A stretch of 64,000 bases of DNA, taken from Vreelandella halophila (GTDB lineage: Bacteria; Pseudomonadota; Gammaproteobacteria; Pseudomonadales; Oleiphilaceae). Made by a program: the position numbers and the translations under genes. The stretch's first letter is position 1. Every line of letters begins with the position of its first letter. Below the pieces are notes generated by a model. That model did not search any database. It saw only the letters and a program-made list of their open reading frames with translations, and was not told the DNA's origin. This document shows positions 36,517-44,362 of the stretch, piece after piece. The stretch spans positions 686,087-750,086 of the forward strand of contig NZ_JACHUZ010000013.1 in NCBI RefSeq assembly GCF_019903425.1, in the 5' to 3' direction.

Positions 36517-36957
36517 ATGCCGGCCCAACACCGCAGTCGCGCTTACTGGCTCAGCGCCCTCATGATGGCGTTTACGGGGGCGCTGTGTGCACAGGAGGCG
36601 GTTGAGGACGGGGAAAACAGCTTTGCCTCCCCGCGCGAGCGCTCGACTCCCGAAAGCATCCAGTTCGCGCCGGTGGGCGAGGAACAGCTGGGCGACACTA
36701 CCATCCAGGGCGCACTGGGGCCGCCCTCCGCGGGCCTGGTGGGCCCGGATACGGAGGTCCTGGTGGAACCCGTTTACCTGAGTGATGAACTGCGTCGCTC
36801 TCTCGACCTGGAACGGAGCCAACTGGAGCGCCAGCGCGAGCAGTTGATCGGGCCCAATTTGGACAGGCCCGCAACACCACCGCAGGTCCAGTATCCCGGT
36901 TTCCAGAACCGAGCCTATGATCCAGGTTCCACAACCAGCACACAGGTGCGGGAGTAA
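36517..36957 (+). CDS. Exported protein of unknown function
   Basis: A 146-residue protein with a signal peptide ending GALCAQ near residue 27. The mature part is low in structure-forming text, rich in Pro, Glu and Arg, with a short Glu/Arg helix (LERSQLERQREQL). I recognise no family. It stands between greB and the acyl-CoA-binding protein gene on the same strand. Confidence 0.6.
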   Translation: MPAQHRSRAYWLSALMMAFTGALCAQEAVEDGENSFASPRERSTPESIQFAPVGEEQLGDTTIQGALGPPSAGLVGPDTEVLVEPVYLSDELRRSLDLERSQLERQREQLIGPNLDRPATPPQVQYPGFQNRAYDPGSTTSTQVRE

Positions 36958-37025
36958 CAGCCAGTGTCATTCATGGGTTTTTCTGGTAGTTTCCGGGAAA
37001 ACGACCGATAACAAAGAGGTAGCGC

Positions 37026-37298
37026 ATGAGTGACCTGAAACAGCAGTTCGACGAAGCCGTCAACTACGTCCAGACAGCGGAGGGTGACTTCAAACCTTCC
37101 AATGACCTCAAGCTCCAGTTCTATGCCCTGTATAAGCAGGCCACCGAAGGCGATGTTAAGGGCAAGAAGCCCGGCATGCTGGACCAGGTGGGCCGTGCCA
37201 AGTACAGCGCCTGGGAAAAGGTCAAAGGCACCAGCTCCGAGGATGCCATGCAGCAGTACGTGGATCTGCTGGAGAGCCTGAAGCAGAAGCACGGCTGA
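37026..37298 (+). CDS. Acyl-CoA-binding protein
   Basis: A 90-residue four-helix protein with the ACBP signature: FDEAVNYVQTAEG, LQFYALYKQATEGDV, then KYSAWEKVKGTSSEDAMQQYV (ends KYSAW and MQQYV). It binds medium to long acyl-CoA esters in the cytosol and buffers the acyl-CoA pool. ACBP genes are common in eukaryotes and found in a minority of bacteria, including marine hydrocarbon users. Confidence 0.93.
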   Translation: MSDLKQQFDEAVNYVQTAEGDFKPSNDLKLQFYALYKQATEGDVKGKKPGMLDQVGRAKYSAWEKVKGTSSEDAMQQYVDLLESLKQKHG

Positions 37299-37857
37299 GG
37301 CGCCGCTCTCAGTCGCGCCAGCCCATCAGATCACGGGCTTTTGAGGCGTAGAGAGGCCTGTGTTCTGAAGGAAGTCTAGGATAGCGAGCTGAAGAGGGAG
37401 GTTTGGGCGCAGATTGAGTTTTATGAATGGTTTGGTAGGATTTGGTCCGATTCTCAAAAGTGGACTGCTGGTTTGCAATCAGCTTTAAGCAAGTGATAAC
37501 GTCTTTCACTTATCCTCTTTTGAGGATAGATGGTTCGAACACCACCTTAATAAAATTAGCATGTTGATCTGTACGATCAGCGTCGGCCCGGCAAACAAGG
37601 AGTGCTTGGCGAAAAGGAAGAAAACGGTTTAGCTTGGCAGGATGCTGGGCGGTCGGTCACTACAGACCGGCTTTCAGAGCGTGAGAGTCATACCGCTCGC
37701 CGCTTAACCCTCCCCATCCTTCTATTAAATCATCCTTTTACTGCATGCCGAGCGTTTTTGTTTGTGATCGGCTAGGGAGCAGCACGGCGCTGTATACACG
37801 GCGCCGGGCTAATACAGGGGCGGAGCCCCATGATAGCGACGAAAAGGAGATCTAGGC
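37299..37857. other. 559-bp intergenic region upstream of the Tad locus
   Basis: I see no credible gene here. AGCCC at 37320-37324 pairs with GGGCT at 37335-37339 followed by TTT, a weak terminator for the acyl-CoA-binding protein gene. TATCCTC/GAGGATA forms a perfect hairpin at 37511-37528. GGCGC (37786-37790) pairs with GCGCC (37801-37805). GGGGC/GCCCC forms a tight hairpin at 37817-37829, shortly before the flp ribosome site. The length and structure suggest a regulated leader for the pilin gene, or a small RNA. Confidence 0.45.
37511..37528. promoter_or_regulatory. Perfect 7-bp inverted repeat in the Tad upstream region
   Basis: TATCCTC (37511-37517) and GAGGATA (37522-37528) around TTTT. 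It could be a regulator site or an RNA hairpin; there is no further evidence. Confidence 0.35.
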
Positions 37858-38139
37858 ATGAGACAATCCATCCTGACAAGGAAGCGCAATCTGGGTCAGG
37901 GCATGACTGAGTACATTATCATCACCGCCCTGATCGCGATCGCGGCAATCGGCGTCTACAGCATGTTCGGCGAAACCGTTCGGAACCAGGTTGCCGGTAT
38001 GGCGCAGGAGATGCGCGGTGAAGACGCGCAGGACGAAATTGATGCGGCAGGGGATGCTGCTGATGACGCCACAGATACGGCCGACACAACAGTTGATCTC
38101 GGCGACTATAACGATACAGGGTCAAGCGCCGCAGACTGA
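37858..38139 (+). CDS. flp: Flp-type IVb pilin
   Basis: A 93-residue pilin. The class III leader ends at Gly14, and the mature protein would begin QGMTEYIIITALIAIAAIGVY (ends QGMTEY and IGVY), with Glu at +5 and Tyr at +6 as in Flp pilins. The mature C-terminus is unusually long and acidic, rich in Asp and Ala (about 40 residues). A strong ribosome site (AAAAGGAGA) precedes it. It is the first gene of the Tad locus and separated from the next gene by 99 bases with possible hairpins, so it may be expressed in excess. Confidence 0.88.
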   Translation: MRQSILTRKRNLGQGMTEYIIITALIAIAAIGVYSMFGETVRNQVAGMAQEMRGEDAQDEIDAAGDAADDATDTADTTVDLGDYNDTGSSAAD

Positions 38140-38238
38140 CAGATAATTCCATCCGCAACGGGTGGCGCTCGCCTTCCGGCTTGTGCCGGGAGGGAGCGTT
38201 CTGGGGTAAACGGACGAACCGCACAAGGATGAAGAAAG

Positions 38239-39804
38239 ATGCGTGCCAGGTTGCTGACCATTAAAAACCCTCCCTCAAGTCGACAGCGTGGTTACGCTAC
38301 GATTTTTACGCTGCTGCTTTTTGTTGCGGTAGCGCTTGTCGTTTTCTCCATCTACGACGTCGGCCAGACCAATACTGACAAGGTTCGTCTTCAGAATGCT
38401 GCCGATGCAGCTGCCTATAGCGGCGCCAATATGATGGCCCGTGACTTTAATTTTATGGCCTACACCAATAGGGCGATGGTCGCCAATCAGGCCGCTATTG
38501 GGCAGGTGATTGGCATGGCTTCGTGGACAGCGCAGATCGACAAGACCACTGAGAATATCCGGCGCGTTTCCAACGTTGCTGCCGCCATTCCGGTTGTTGG
38601 GCCGATTGTCAGGGGAGCAGCTCAAGTGCTCGATCAAGTCACGGACATACTCAATCGGGTCGTGGAAAGGGTCGGCGCCGTGCTGATCAGCGGCCTTGAT
38701 GCTGTCAATTTCGGGCTTTCCCGTGCCCAGTTGGGTCACCATGGTGCGACGCTTGCTACTGCCCCCAATACACTGAGCGCAGTCCTTCAGGAGAATGACC
38801 CGGACGCACGGCTCGGTCTGGCGGGCAATGCGCTGTTCTGGGAGAATTTTTTTGAAGCCTGGGAGGGGTATGTCAGCCACAACAAGCATGACCGTGGTCT
38901 TCCAAGAAGGGGCGAAAGAAGAGACTTTATGGTCGAACGTTTCGAGGAATTCACCGAAATCGTGAACCACTCGACCGATGATTTCACTCATGAACGAAAT
39001 AAAAGATGGTTGGATCCTCCTACGGGGTTTTTAGGTGTCAGGGGCAGAATGGACAAGCGTGGTGGCAACGAGTTCGAGATGCGGGATAATCGTGCCCGGA
39101 ATCGCCTGGAATGGAACTGGAGCGCCATGGATACCGAAAGCTTCTGGATCGATCACAAAGGGTGCGGCATGCTTGGTTTCAGCTGGTGCGGTTACAATGA
39201 AATCCTTCCCGTTGGTTGGGGAGCGGCCCATGGCAAGGACCATGAAACCTTCAGCAGGCGTTTTATTTATCGGCCCTCCAATAAATGGGGCGATGCGTGG
39301 CACAACTCGACCTCAGCAGGACTCGCGAGCGTCCAGTTTGCCACGAACAACATTCGTAAGATTAGTGGCCTCAAGGGTTATTATGATTTTGCCCGCGATA
39401 AAGACCCGAAATACAACGCTGACCTGGAGCCTGGCGATACCAGCGATGGCCCTTCGCTAGGGGTATTTGCTCACAAGCGTGCCAGCGACATAACCACCAC
39501 CAGAACCCTGGCTGACAAGCACGAGGGATTCCCGGACAGCGCTGCCCTTGATGTCGAAGAGCAGGGCGGGGCGGCCAGCAACATGATTGGTGCCCTCTCG
39601 CGCGCGGAATTGTATTTCAAGCGACCGAGCAACCTCTGGCCGAAACGCGGAACCCGGGAGGGCCGCTACGTAGGAAAGCGCGAACACGGTAACCTTTACA
39701 ACCCCTATTGGCAGGTTCGCCTCACGGAGCCCACCTCGGTACAGCGGGCAGTTGCTGTGGCCCGAGCTTTCGGACTGAGCAATCTTTCTTTCATGAACAA
39801 CTGA
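38239..39804 (+). CDS. TadG-like Flp pilus assembly protein
   Basis: A 521-residue protein. After a short basic start it has one membrane segment (YATIFTLLLFVAVALVVF) followed by VRLQNAADAAAYSGA, the hallmark of TadG/TadE-G-like N-terminal domains. The remaining 450 residues are periplasmic, and I see no von Willebrand A domain with a MIDAS motif, unlike classical TadG. It probably anchors or scaffolds the pilus machine in the envelope. The C-terminal part is not recognised. Confidence 0.75.
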   Translation: MRARLLTIKNPPSSRQRGYATIFTLLLFVAVALVVFSIYDVGQTNTDKVRLQNAADAAAYSGANMMARDFNFMAYTNRAMVANQAAIGQVIGMASWTAQIDKTTENIRRVSNVAAAIPVVGPIVRGAAQVLDQVTDILNRVVERVGAVLISGLDAVNFGLSRAQLGHHGATLATAPNTLSAVLQENDPDARLGLAGNALFWENFFEAWEGYVSHNKHDRGLPRRGERRDFMVERFEEFTEIVNHSTDDFTHERNKRWLDPPTGFLGVRGRMDKRGGNEFEMRDNRARNRLEWNWSAMDTESFWIDHKGCGMLGFSWCGYNEILPVGWGAAHGKDHETFSRRFIYRPSNKWGDAWHNSTSAGLASVQFATNNIRKISGLKGYYDFARDKDPKYNADLEPGDTSDGPSLGVFAHKRASDITTTRTLADKHEGFPDSAALDVEEQGGAASNMIGALSRAELYFKRPSNLWPKRGTREGRYVGKREHGNLYNPYWQVRLTEPTSVQRAVAVARAFGLSNLSFMNN

Positions 39805-39858
39805 CTCAGTCGTGCGGTGCCCAGAACCGCTTTTAATCCAACACGCAAGGGAGGTGTA

Positions 39859-40974
39859 ATGATGAAATGGAACAAGATTCTGATCCGGCCGGCGGTTCTG
39901 GGCGGCATGGTTTTGGTGGCGGGGTGTCTGGGGTCATCGAGTGGGGGGGGCGAGGGCGCCGGATCCGAACAGAGTGAGGCCAATACGGTCAGTGATCACG
40001 AGTCGGCTGTGAGCCTGGCCAGTCGCTCCATTTGGTTCGATGTTTCTGTTGAGGTGTTTTCGATTCCGATGCAGGCAGTGGCTCTCGGACATATGGGAGA
40101 AGAGCCCATTGAATGGTTTTTTTGGCGGCAGCTCCTTGCACCGGAAGGGGTTGACACTATCGCGCCCGAGGGCGGTCCCGTGAAACCGGACTGCAGTGAG
40201 GGATCGGTTGACTTTGCCGATTCAAGTAAGAGCTTCGAGGCCGTCTATACAGACTGTCGTATCCCTGCCCCGGACGTAACGGCACCGGGCATAGGGGGTG
40301 CCCTTATGGAACTGGGTCTTGATCAGCCCCAGGTCTGGAACGGGACCCAGCGCTTTGAGCGTCAATTGAATACCCCCGATTGGAAGCGCGTTTACGCAAT
40401 AGAACATGACAATATGACGTTTTCCGTCGAGGGCGCGGATACCCCGTTTATGGTGTTCGATGGGGGGGGGATGATGGTTCGATACAATGCTATCAATGAC
40501 ATTGAGTTTGAGGGCTCCCTGAGAGCAGGCGTTTTATTGCCGGTTCTTACAAATACAAAGCCGAATAGGTCAGTTAATACAAAGGCGCCCACGGAACTCA
40601 CCTTTCGGGACTATACAAATGTGGATGTGGCATGGCAGCCCGATGGGCTCGAAGGAACCAAGGTCAGCGGTCGGATGGAGGTCGACATCCAGGCTACGCC
40701 GCCCGCGGAGATACCGGACAACGGCTGGTATGGGCACTGGATCGTTGAAACCAAGGAGCCCATTCGTTATGCGGAAACTGAAACAACGGATACTAATCCC
40801 ATTGATGGTGAGGTTCATATAACCGCGGAAGATGGCAACACCATCAAGATCGCCTTTGAACAGTCCGGTTTTTTCCTGGACGGCGTGTTCGTGTCCTGGG
40901 AGCGAAAGAAAAAGTTTAATGAAGGCGAGGAATCTATAGGGCGCTTTGTGAAGGAAAACTTCCCGGGCTCTTAA
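39859..40974 (+). CDS. Lipoprotein of unknown function with two poly-G tracts
   Basis: A 371-residue protein with a lipobox (LVAGCLGSS) giving a lipid-linked Cys near residue 28. GGAGGTG lies just before the paired ATGs at 39859 and 39862. The mature part is rich in aromatic and acidic residues and resembles nothing I can name. Runs of eight G (39943-39950) and nine G (40462-40470) lie in frame in the coding part and could cause frameshifting by slippage. Context suggests an envelope component of the Tad system. Confidence 0.7.
   Translation: MMKWNKILIRPAVLGGMVLVAGCLGSSSGGGEGAGSEQSEANTVSDHESAVSLASRSIWFDVSVEVFSIPMQAVALGHMGEEPIEWFFWRQLLAPEGVDTIAPEGGPVKPDCSEGSVDFADSSKSFEAVYTDCRIPAPDVTAPGIGGALMELGLDQPQVWNGTQRFERQLNTPDWKRVYAIEHDNMTFSVEGADTPFMVFDGGGMMVRYNAINDIEFEGSLRAGVLLPVLTNTKPNRSVNTKAPTELTFRDYTNVDVAWQPDGLEGTKVSGRMEVDIQATPPAEIPDNGWYGHWIVETKEPIRYAETETTDTNPIDGEVHITAEDGNTIKIAFEQSGFFLDGVFVSWERKKKFNEGEESIGRFVKENFPGS
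39943..39950 (+). repeat. Poly-G tract (8 G) near the lipoprotein N-terminus
   Basis: Eight consecutive G in codons 29-31, directly after the lipidated Cys region. Loss or gain of one base would end the protein early. Confidence 0.85.
40462..40470 (+). repeat. Poly-G tract (9 G) in the lipoprotein gene
   Basis: Nine consecutive G encoding Gly-Gly-Gly between FD and MM. It is the longest homopolymer I noticed in the window. Confidence 0.85.
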
Positions 40975-41005
40975 TTACGCAGTTGCGAGAAGAGGAGGAT
41001 ACAGG

Positions 41006-41470
41006 ATGGTCATTGAGCCGATGCCGCGGGGGGTCAAGCGAATGAGGCAATGTCTGGCCACAGCGCTGATGCTGGGGCTTTTTTCTGGAAGCGTTGTAGC
41101 GGAGAGTGCGCCATCATTGCAGGGAAAAGAACCGTACGAATTAATAATGGATTCTTGGGAGCTTATAAAGTGGGAGCAGAAAACGCCAGAGGATCATATT
41201 TGCCTTCAGTGGCTCCATGAGGCCCGAGGGATTTATAAGAAATTTACGGATGAGGGGGGGCAGACACCTGAATCGTATAAGAAGTCTATTCGCATGCACT
41301 TTCCGGAGGGTAGCGTGGGCTATGTGCTGAATATGCTTGCCACTGATGCAACCGTGGCGGGTAAATCGGCGGAGGAAGTGGGAAAACTTGTCTGGGAAAA
41401 GTGTCAGGAATACGATCCGTTTTATGTCTTTCCAGGTAAGAAACCGAACCCGGAGAAAAAGAAGGAGTAA
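41006..41470 (+). CDS. Exported protein of unknown function in the Tad locus
   Basis: A 154-residue protein with a signal peptide (ALMLGLFSGSVVAES). AGGAGG at 40993-40998 fits the ATG at 41006. The mature part has two cysteines (ICLQW and EKCQEY) and a basic tail ending KKKE. No family recognised. A run of seven G (41254-41260) is also present. Its placement inside the operon suggests a periplasmic accessory role. Confidence 0.65.
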   Translation: MVIEPMPRGVKRMRQCLATALMLGLFSGSVVAESAPSLQGKEPYELIMDSWELIKWEQKTPEDHICLQWLHEARGIYKKFTDEGGQTPESYKKSIRMHFPEGSVGYVLNMLATDATVAGKSAEEVGKLVWEKCQEYDPFYVFPGKKPNPEKKKE

Positions 41471-41476
41471 CCCACC

Positions 41477-42343
41477 ATGGAGTGGGGACAGGGAATGATG
41501 ATTAACGGCGACCGTGCGAACAGGGGAAGCGAGGGCCAGGTGACCACCGAGTTTGTGATCACTGTGCTGTTTGTGGTGCTGCCACTTATGATCCTGCTGC
41601 CAACGTTGGGCAAGTACCTGGATGCGAAGCACAAGGTGGAAGTCGGCGCCCGGTATGCCGCCTGGGAACGCACTGCCTGGTTTCCCAGTGAACGCACTGG
41701 TGGTTTCGGCGCCGTGAAGAATCGGAATGTGATCCGTGATGAGGTCCAGTATCGCGTCTTCAATCGTCGCGAGGCACCGGTCTATACGGGCCAGGCTGGG
41801 GATGATCCGGACCTGGACCCGCTGCTGATGTATGCTTACGCGGATTATAGCGAATACGGGCCTGTGCTCGAGGAGCGCGATTCCGACAATAACTCGACTA
41901 GACACGTGGCCACCGAGGTCGACGGGACGCAAACGCCGGGAATTGGCGGAGATGTCGAGGATGCATTCAGGATCGTCAGCAACCTGCCTGTTGGCGGGAA
42001 CTTTGATGTTGGCGCACACAGTGGTTCCCATGAAGGCCGGGTAACTGTCTCGTTGCGTACACCTGGGGGTATTGATGAGTTTGAAAACCTGGATCTGGAT
42101 CTGAGCCGGCACAATATGCTCGTGGCGGATGGCTGGAATGTTGGCGGTCCCGAGCATAACGAGCGTCGAGTGAAGGGGCTGGTGCCTACCAGCATCATGG
42201 ATAATGACATTGTCGATGCGATAACGACTGGTGCAGCAAGCGGCCTTAGCTTTTTTTATCCGCCTGCTGAAATCCTCGATGATTATGAACCGGGGCATGT
42301 GGACGTGGAGCCTGTCCCGGAACAATACCTGGAGAACAAGTAA
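41477..42343 (+). CDS. TadE-like pseudopilin
   Basis: A 288-residue protein with a pilin-like start: SEG followed by QVTTEFVITVLFVVLPLMIL, which puts Glu at +5 after Gly and then a hydrophobic helix, as in TadE/TadF. The C-terminal part is much longer than in classic TadE (about 190 residues) and extends into the periplasm. AAGGAG nine bases upstream supports the start. It likely forms a minor pilin with the other TadE-like proteins here. Confidence 0.78.
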   Translation: MEWGQGMMINGDRANRGSEGQVTTEFVITVLFVVLPLMILLPTLGKYLDAKHKVEVGARYAAWERTAWFPSERTGGFGAVKNRNVIRDEVQYRVFNRREAPVYTGQAGDDPDLDPLLMYAYADYSEYGPVLEERDSDNNSTRHVATEVDGTQTPGIGGDVEDAFRIVSNLPVGGNFDVGAHSGSHEGRVTVSLRTPGGIDEFENLDLDLSRHNMLVADGWNVGGPEHNERRVKGLVPTSIMDNDIVDAITTGAASGLSFFYPPAEILDDYEPGHVDVEPVPEQYLENK

Positions 42344-42384
42344 CCGGTTAGCGCGATAAACGCCATGGAGTGGCTGCTTTGAAG

Positions 42385-43077
42385 ATGTCTGTATTTACAC
42401 GAATGATGGTTGGTGTGGCGTTGTTACTGCCGTACCACAGTCTCTGGGCTTTTGAATACCCGGAGTTTCCCGCGGCGGACTTCATGGAAGTGAAGGTCGT
42501 GGCCGAGAACATCCAGTACAACCATCTCCCCATGCGCATTTTCAATTTCCGCAGCGGCCAATCGGTGGAGGCAGTTAGGGCTTTCTATAACGATGAGTGG
42601 GAAGGTGAGATTGCCGAAAAGGATGTTGAGAGATGGAAGATTCTTTCTCACCGTGAGGGCGATTTCCTGCTGACGGTTCAGATCCGTAAGGAACAGGAGC
42701 TTGCGACCCACGGCACCCTGTCCATTGCGCCGGTCTTTTCGGATTCCCCCGAACTTGACGAAGAGCTGGGACGGGGCGTGGATACGATGCCCGGTGCCAA
42801 GGTGATCAACGATATCCAATCAGTGGATGGCGGTAAAAGCAGCAGGACGCTGGTGCTGGAGCATCCGGACAGCGTTCAGAGAACGGCAGATTACTATAGC
42901 GCGTTATATGAACGTCAGGGCTGGAACAGGACCTTGAGTAACGTCGGTGATCTTGTGCCTGGCATCGGGCAAGTGGATGTCCGGGCGCTTGGCTTTCAAA
43001 AGGGTAGCCGGCGTCTGGATATGGCGTTTTCCCGCAAAGAAGGAAAGACCTATACGGTTATGGTTTTCGTTGAATAG
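42385..43077 (+). CDS. Exported protein of unknown function in the Tad locus
   Basis: A protein of about 230 residues with a signal peptide (VGVALLLPYHSLWAFEY). A GTG at 42370 would add five residues. The mature part seems to hold two similar alpha/beta units of about 100 residues, each with a helix near the text AVRAFYNDEW and TADYYSALYERQGW. That duplicated pattern is my reading only; no family is recognised. The next gene begins 11 bases later. Confidence 0.65.
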   Translation: MSVFTRMMVGVALLLPYHSLWAFEYPEFPAADFMEVKVVAENIQYNHLPMRIFNFRSGQSVEAVRAFYNDEWEGEIAEKDVERWKILSHREGDFLLTVQIRKEQELATHGTLSIAPVFSDSPELDEELGRGVDTMPGAKVINDIQSVDGGKSSRTLVLEHPDSVQRTADYYSALYERQGWNRTLSNVGDLVPGIGQVDVRALGFQKGSRRLDMAFSRKEGKTYTVMVFVE

Positions 43078-43088
43078 GGAGGATCAAC

Positions 43089-43271
43089 ATGGCTTTTAAG
43101 AGAATAAGGCAAAGAGGCTCGGTTACCGCAGAATACGTCGTGGGACTGACGTTCTTTGTGTTGGTAATCATGACGCCCATCAATGATGGTAATAGCGCGT
43201 TCGAAATGCTGGTGAATGCCATAAAGGAACAGCATGCGGCCTACATGCATGCAACGTCCTTACCGCTGTAA
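43089..43271 (+). CDS. Very small TadE/Flp-like pseudopilin
   Basis: A 60-residue protein with a basic start, then RG followed by SVTAEYVVGLTFFVLVIM. This again is Gly followed by a hydrophobic helix with Glu at +5 and Tyr at +6, so it has the substrate form of a prepilin peptidase. Only about 30 residues follow the helix. GGGAGGA precedes the ATG. It could be a minor pilin or a second major pilin. Confidence 0.72.
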   Translation: MAFKRIRQRGSVTAEYVVGLTFFVLVIMTPINDGNSAFEMLVNAIKEQHAAYMHATSLPL

Positions 43272-43309
43272 CCAACTTCAAATTTCGATTTTTTTAAATG
43301 GAGCAGTAC

Positions 43310-44362
43310 ATGAAAGGAGTCAACGCTTTCGGGTCCTGGACGGTCCTGATTCTCGCCGGCGTGGCCGGAATCGTGGCGCTCGGACTGACGAAGGTCTATC
43401 TCGACCAGAAAGAGGCTGAACTCCGGGAGCAATACACCTCCGGGGAGAGCGAGAAGCGCTACATGGTCGTGGTGGCCACCGACTCCATTGACCCCGGTGA
43501 TGTTGCCAGTCCGCGCAATCTGCGTGGCCAGGCAGTGCCCGGTAAACACCTTCCCGCAACCGCCGTTACGGTAGAACAGTTCAAACAGGGAGACGTTGAG
43601 GGCCGGGTCATCAATCAGCCCATGCGCCCGGGTGAGCCCCTGTTGAGCAGTTTCCTGGCCGGTGGTGCCATTGACAGATTTTCCGATCTCCTCAAGCCAG
43701 GTGAACGGGCGGTAACCCTGGAGGTGGATCAAATTGCAAGCAACGCCGGGATGTTGGAGATGGGAGACTACGTCGATCTTTACGTTCGAACGGAAGGCTC
43801 CGAGGTTCAGCCGGCTACCACGGGGGCTCAGTCCGGGGGAGATGATGGAGAAAAGCTCGTTCCATTAAGGGATCGGGTCCGCGTTCTTTCCGTGGGGCGT
43901 CAACCATTGCGGACTCGGGATCAGGATTTTGTATCTCGTTCCCGGGGTGGTCGTAATGGTCAACGATCCGGCGTTCTGGGTGGTGACTCCTCGGCCTCTT
44001 CCAGGCGTGATCGGTACGCCACGGTGACCGTCGCCCTGAAAGAGGAGGAAGCGGCCCGCGTGGCTCTCGCCCGGGAGGCGGGTGATCTGGTGTTTATGTT
44101 GCGTAATACCAACGATGAAGGCAAGGGCATTCAACAGATGGTGGATGAGCAATCCATCTGGGAAGCCGTATCCGGTCGGCAGGAGGCCGGTTCCAGGGTG
44201 ACCTTCTATGCGCCAAGCCAGGCCGAAGGTTTCATGATCCGTCCGGGGCATCTTCGGAAGAGGCGGTCACGCTCTGGAACGGACCGCCGATTTATCAAAA
44301 GTGAGCCCGTTAATGGCAACAGAAAACGCGTTGCGAGTAGTGCAAAGGAAGGTGAGAAGTGA
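43310..44362 (+). CDS. cpaB: Flp pilus assembly protein CpaB/RcpC
   Basis: A 350-residue protein from ATG 43310, with GGAG six bases before it. After a membrane segment (WTVLILAGVAGIVALGL) comes a SAF-like domain: VVATDSIDPGDVASPRNLRG, and GAIDRFSDLLKPGERAVTLEVD (ends shown) followed by GDYVDLYV, all typical of CpaB. It is a periplasmic partner of the CpaC secretin. Its TGA overlaps the GTG of cpaC. Confidence 0.88.
   Translation: MKGVNAFGSWTVLILAGVAGIVALGLTKVYLDQKEAELREQYTSGESEKRYMVVVATDSIDPGDVASPRNLRGQAVPGKHLPATAVTVEQFKQGDVEGRVINQPMRPGEPLLSSFLAGGAIDRFSDLLKPGERAVTLEVDQIASNAGMLEMGDYVDLYVRTEGSEVQPATTGAQSGGDDGEKLVPLRDRVRVLSVGRQPLRTRDQDFVSRSRGGRNGQRSGVLGGDSSASSRRDRYATVTVALKEEEAARVALAREAGDLVFMLRNTNDEGKGIQQMVDEQSIWEAVSGRQEAGSRVTFYAPSQAEGFMIRPGHLRKRRSRSGTDRRFIKSEPVNGNRKRVASSAKEGEK

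Noticed and set aside
37620-37660. A sigma-54-like promoter (TGGCAGGATGC) before flp
   Set aside because: The bases at the -12 position are GG, not GC, at ten-base spacing, so the essential GC is missing.
37299-37857. A tRNA-linked attachment site for the Tad locus
   Set aside because: I found no tRNA-like sequence and no direct repeat with the other end of the locus near 53.4 kb.
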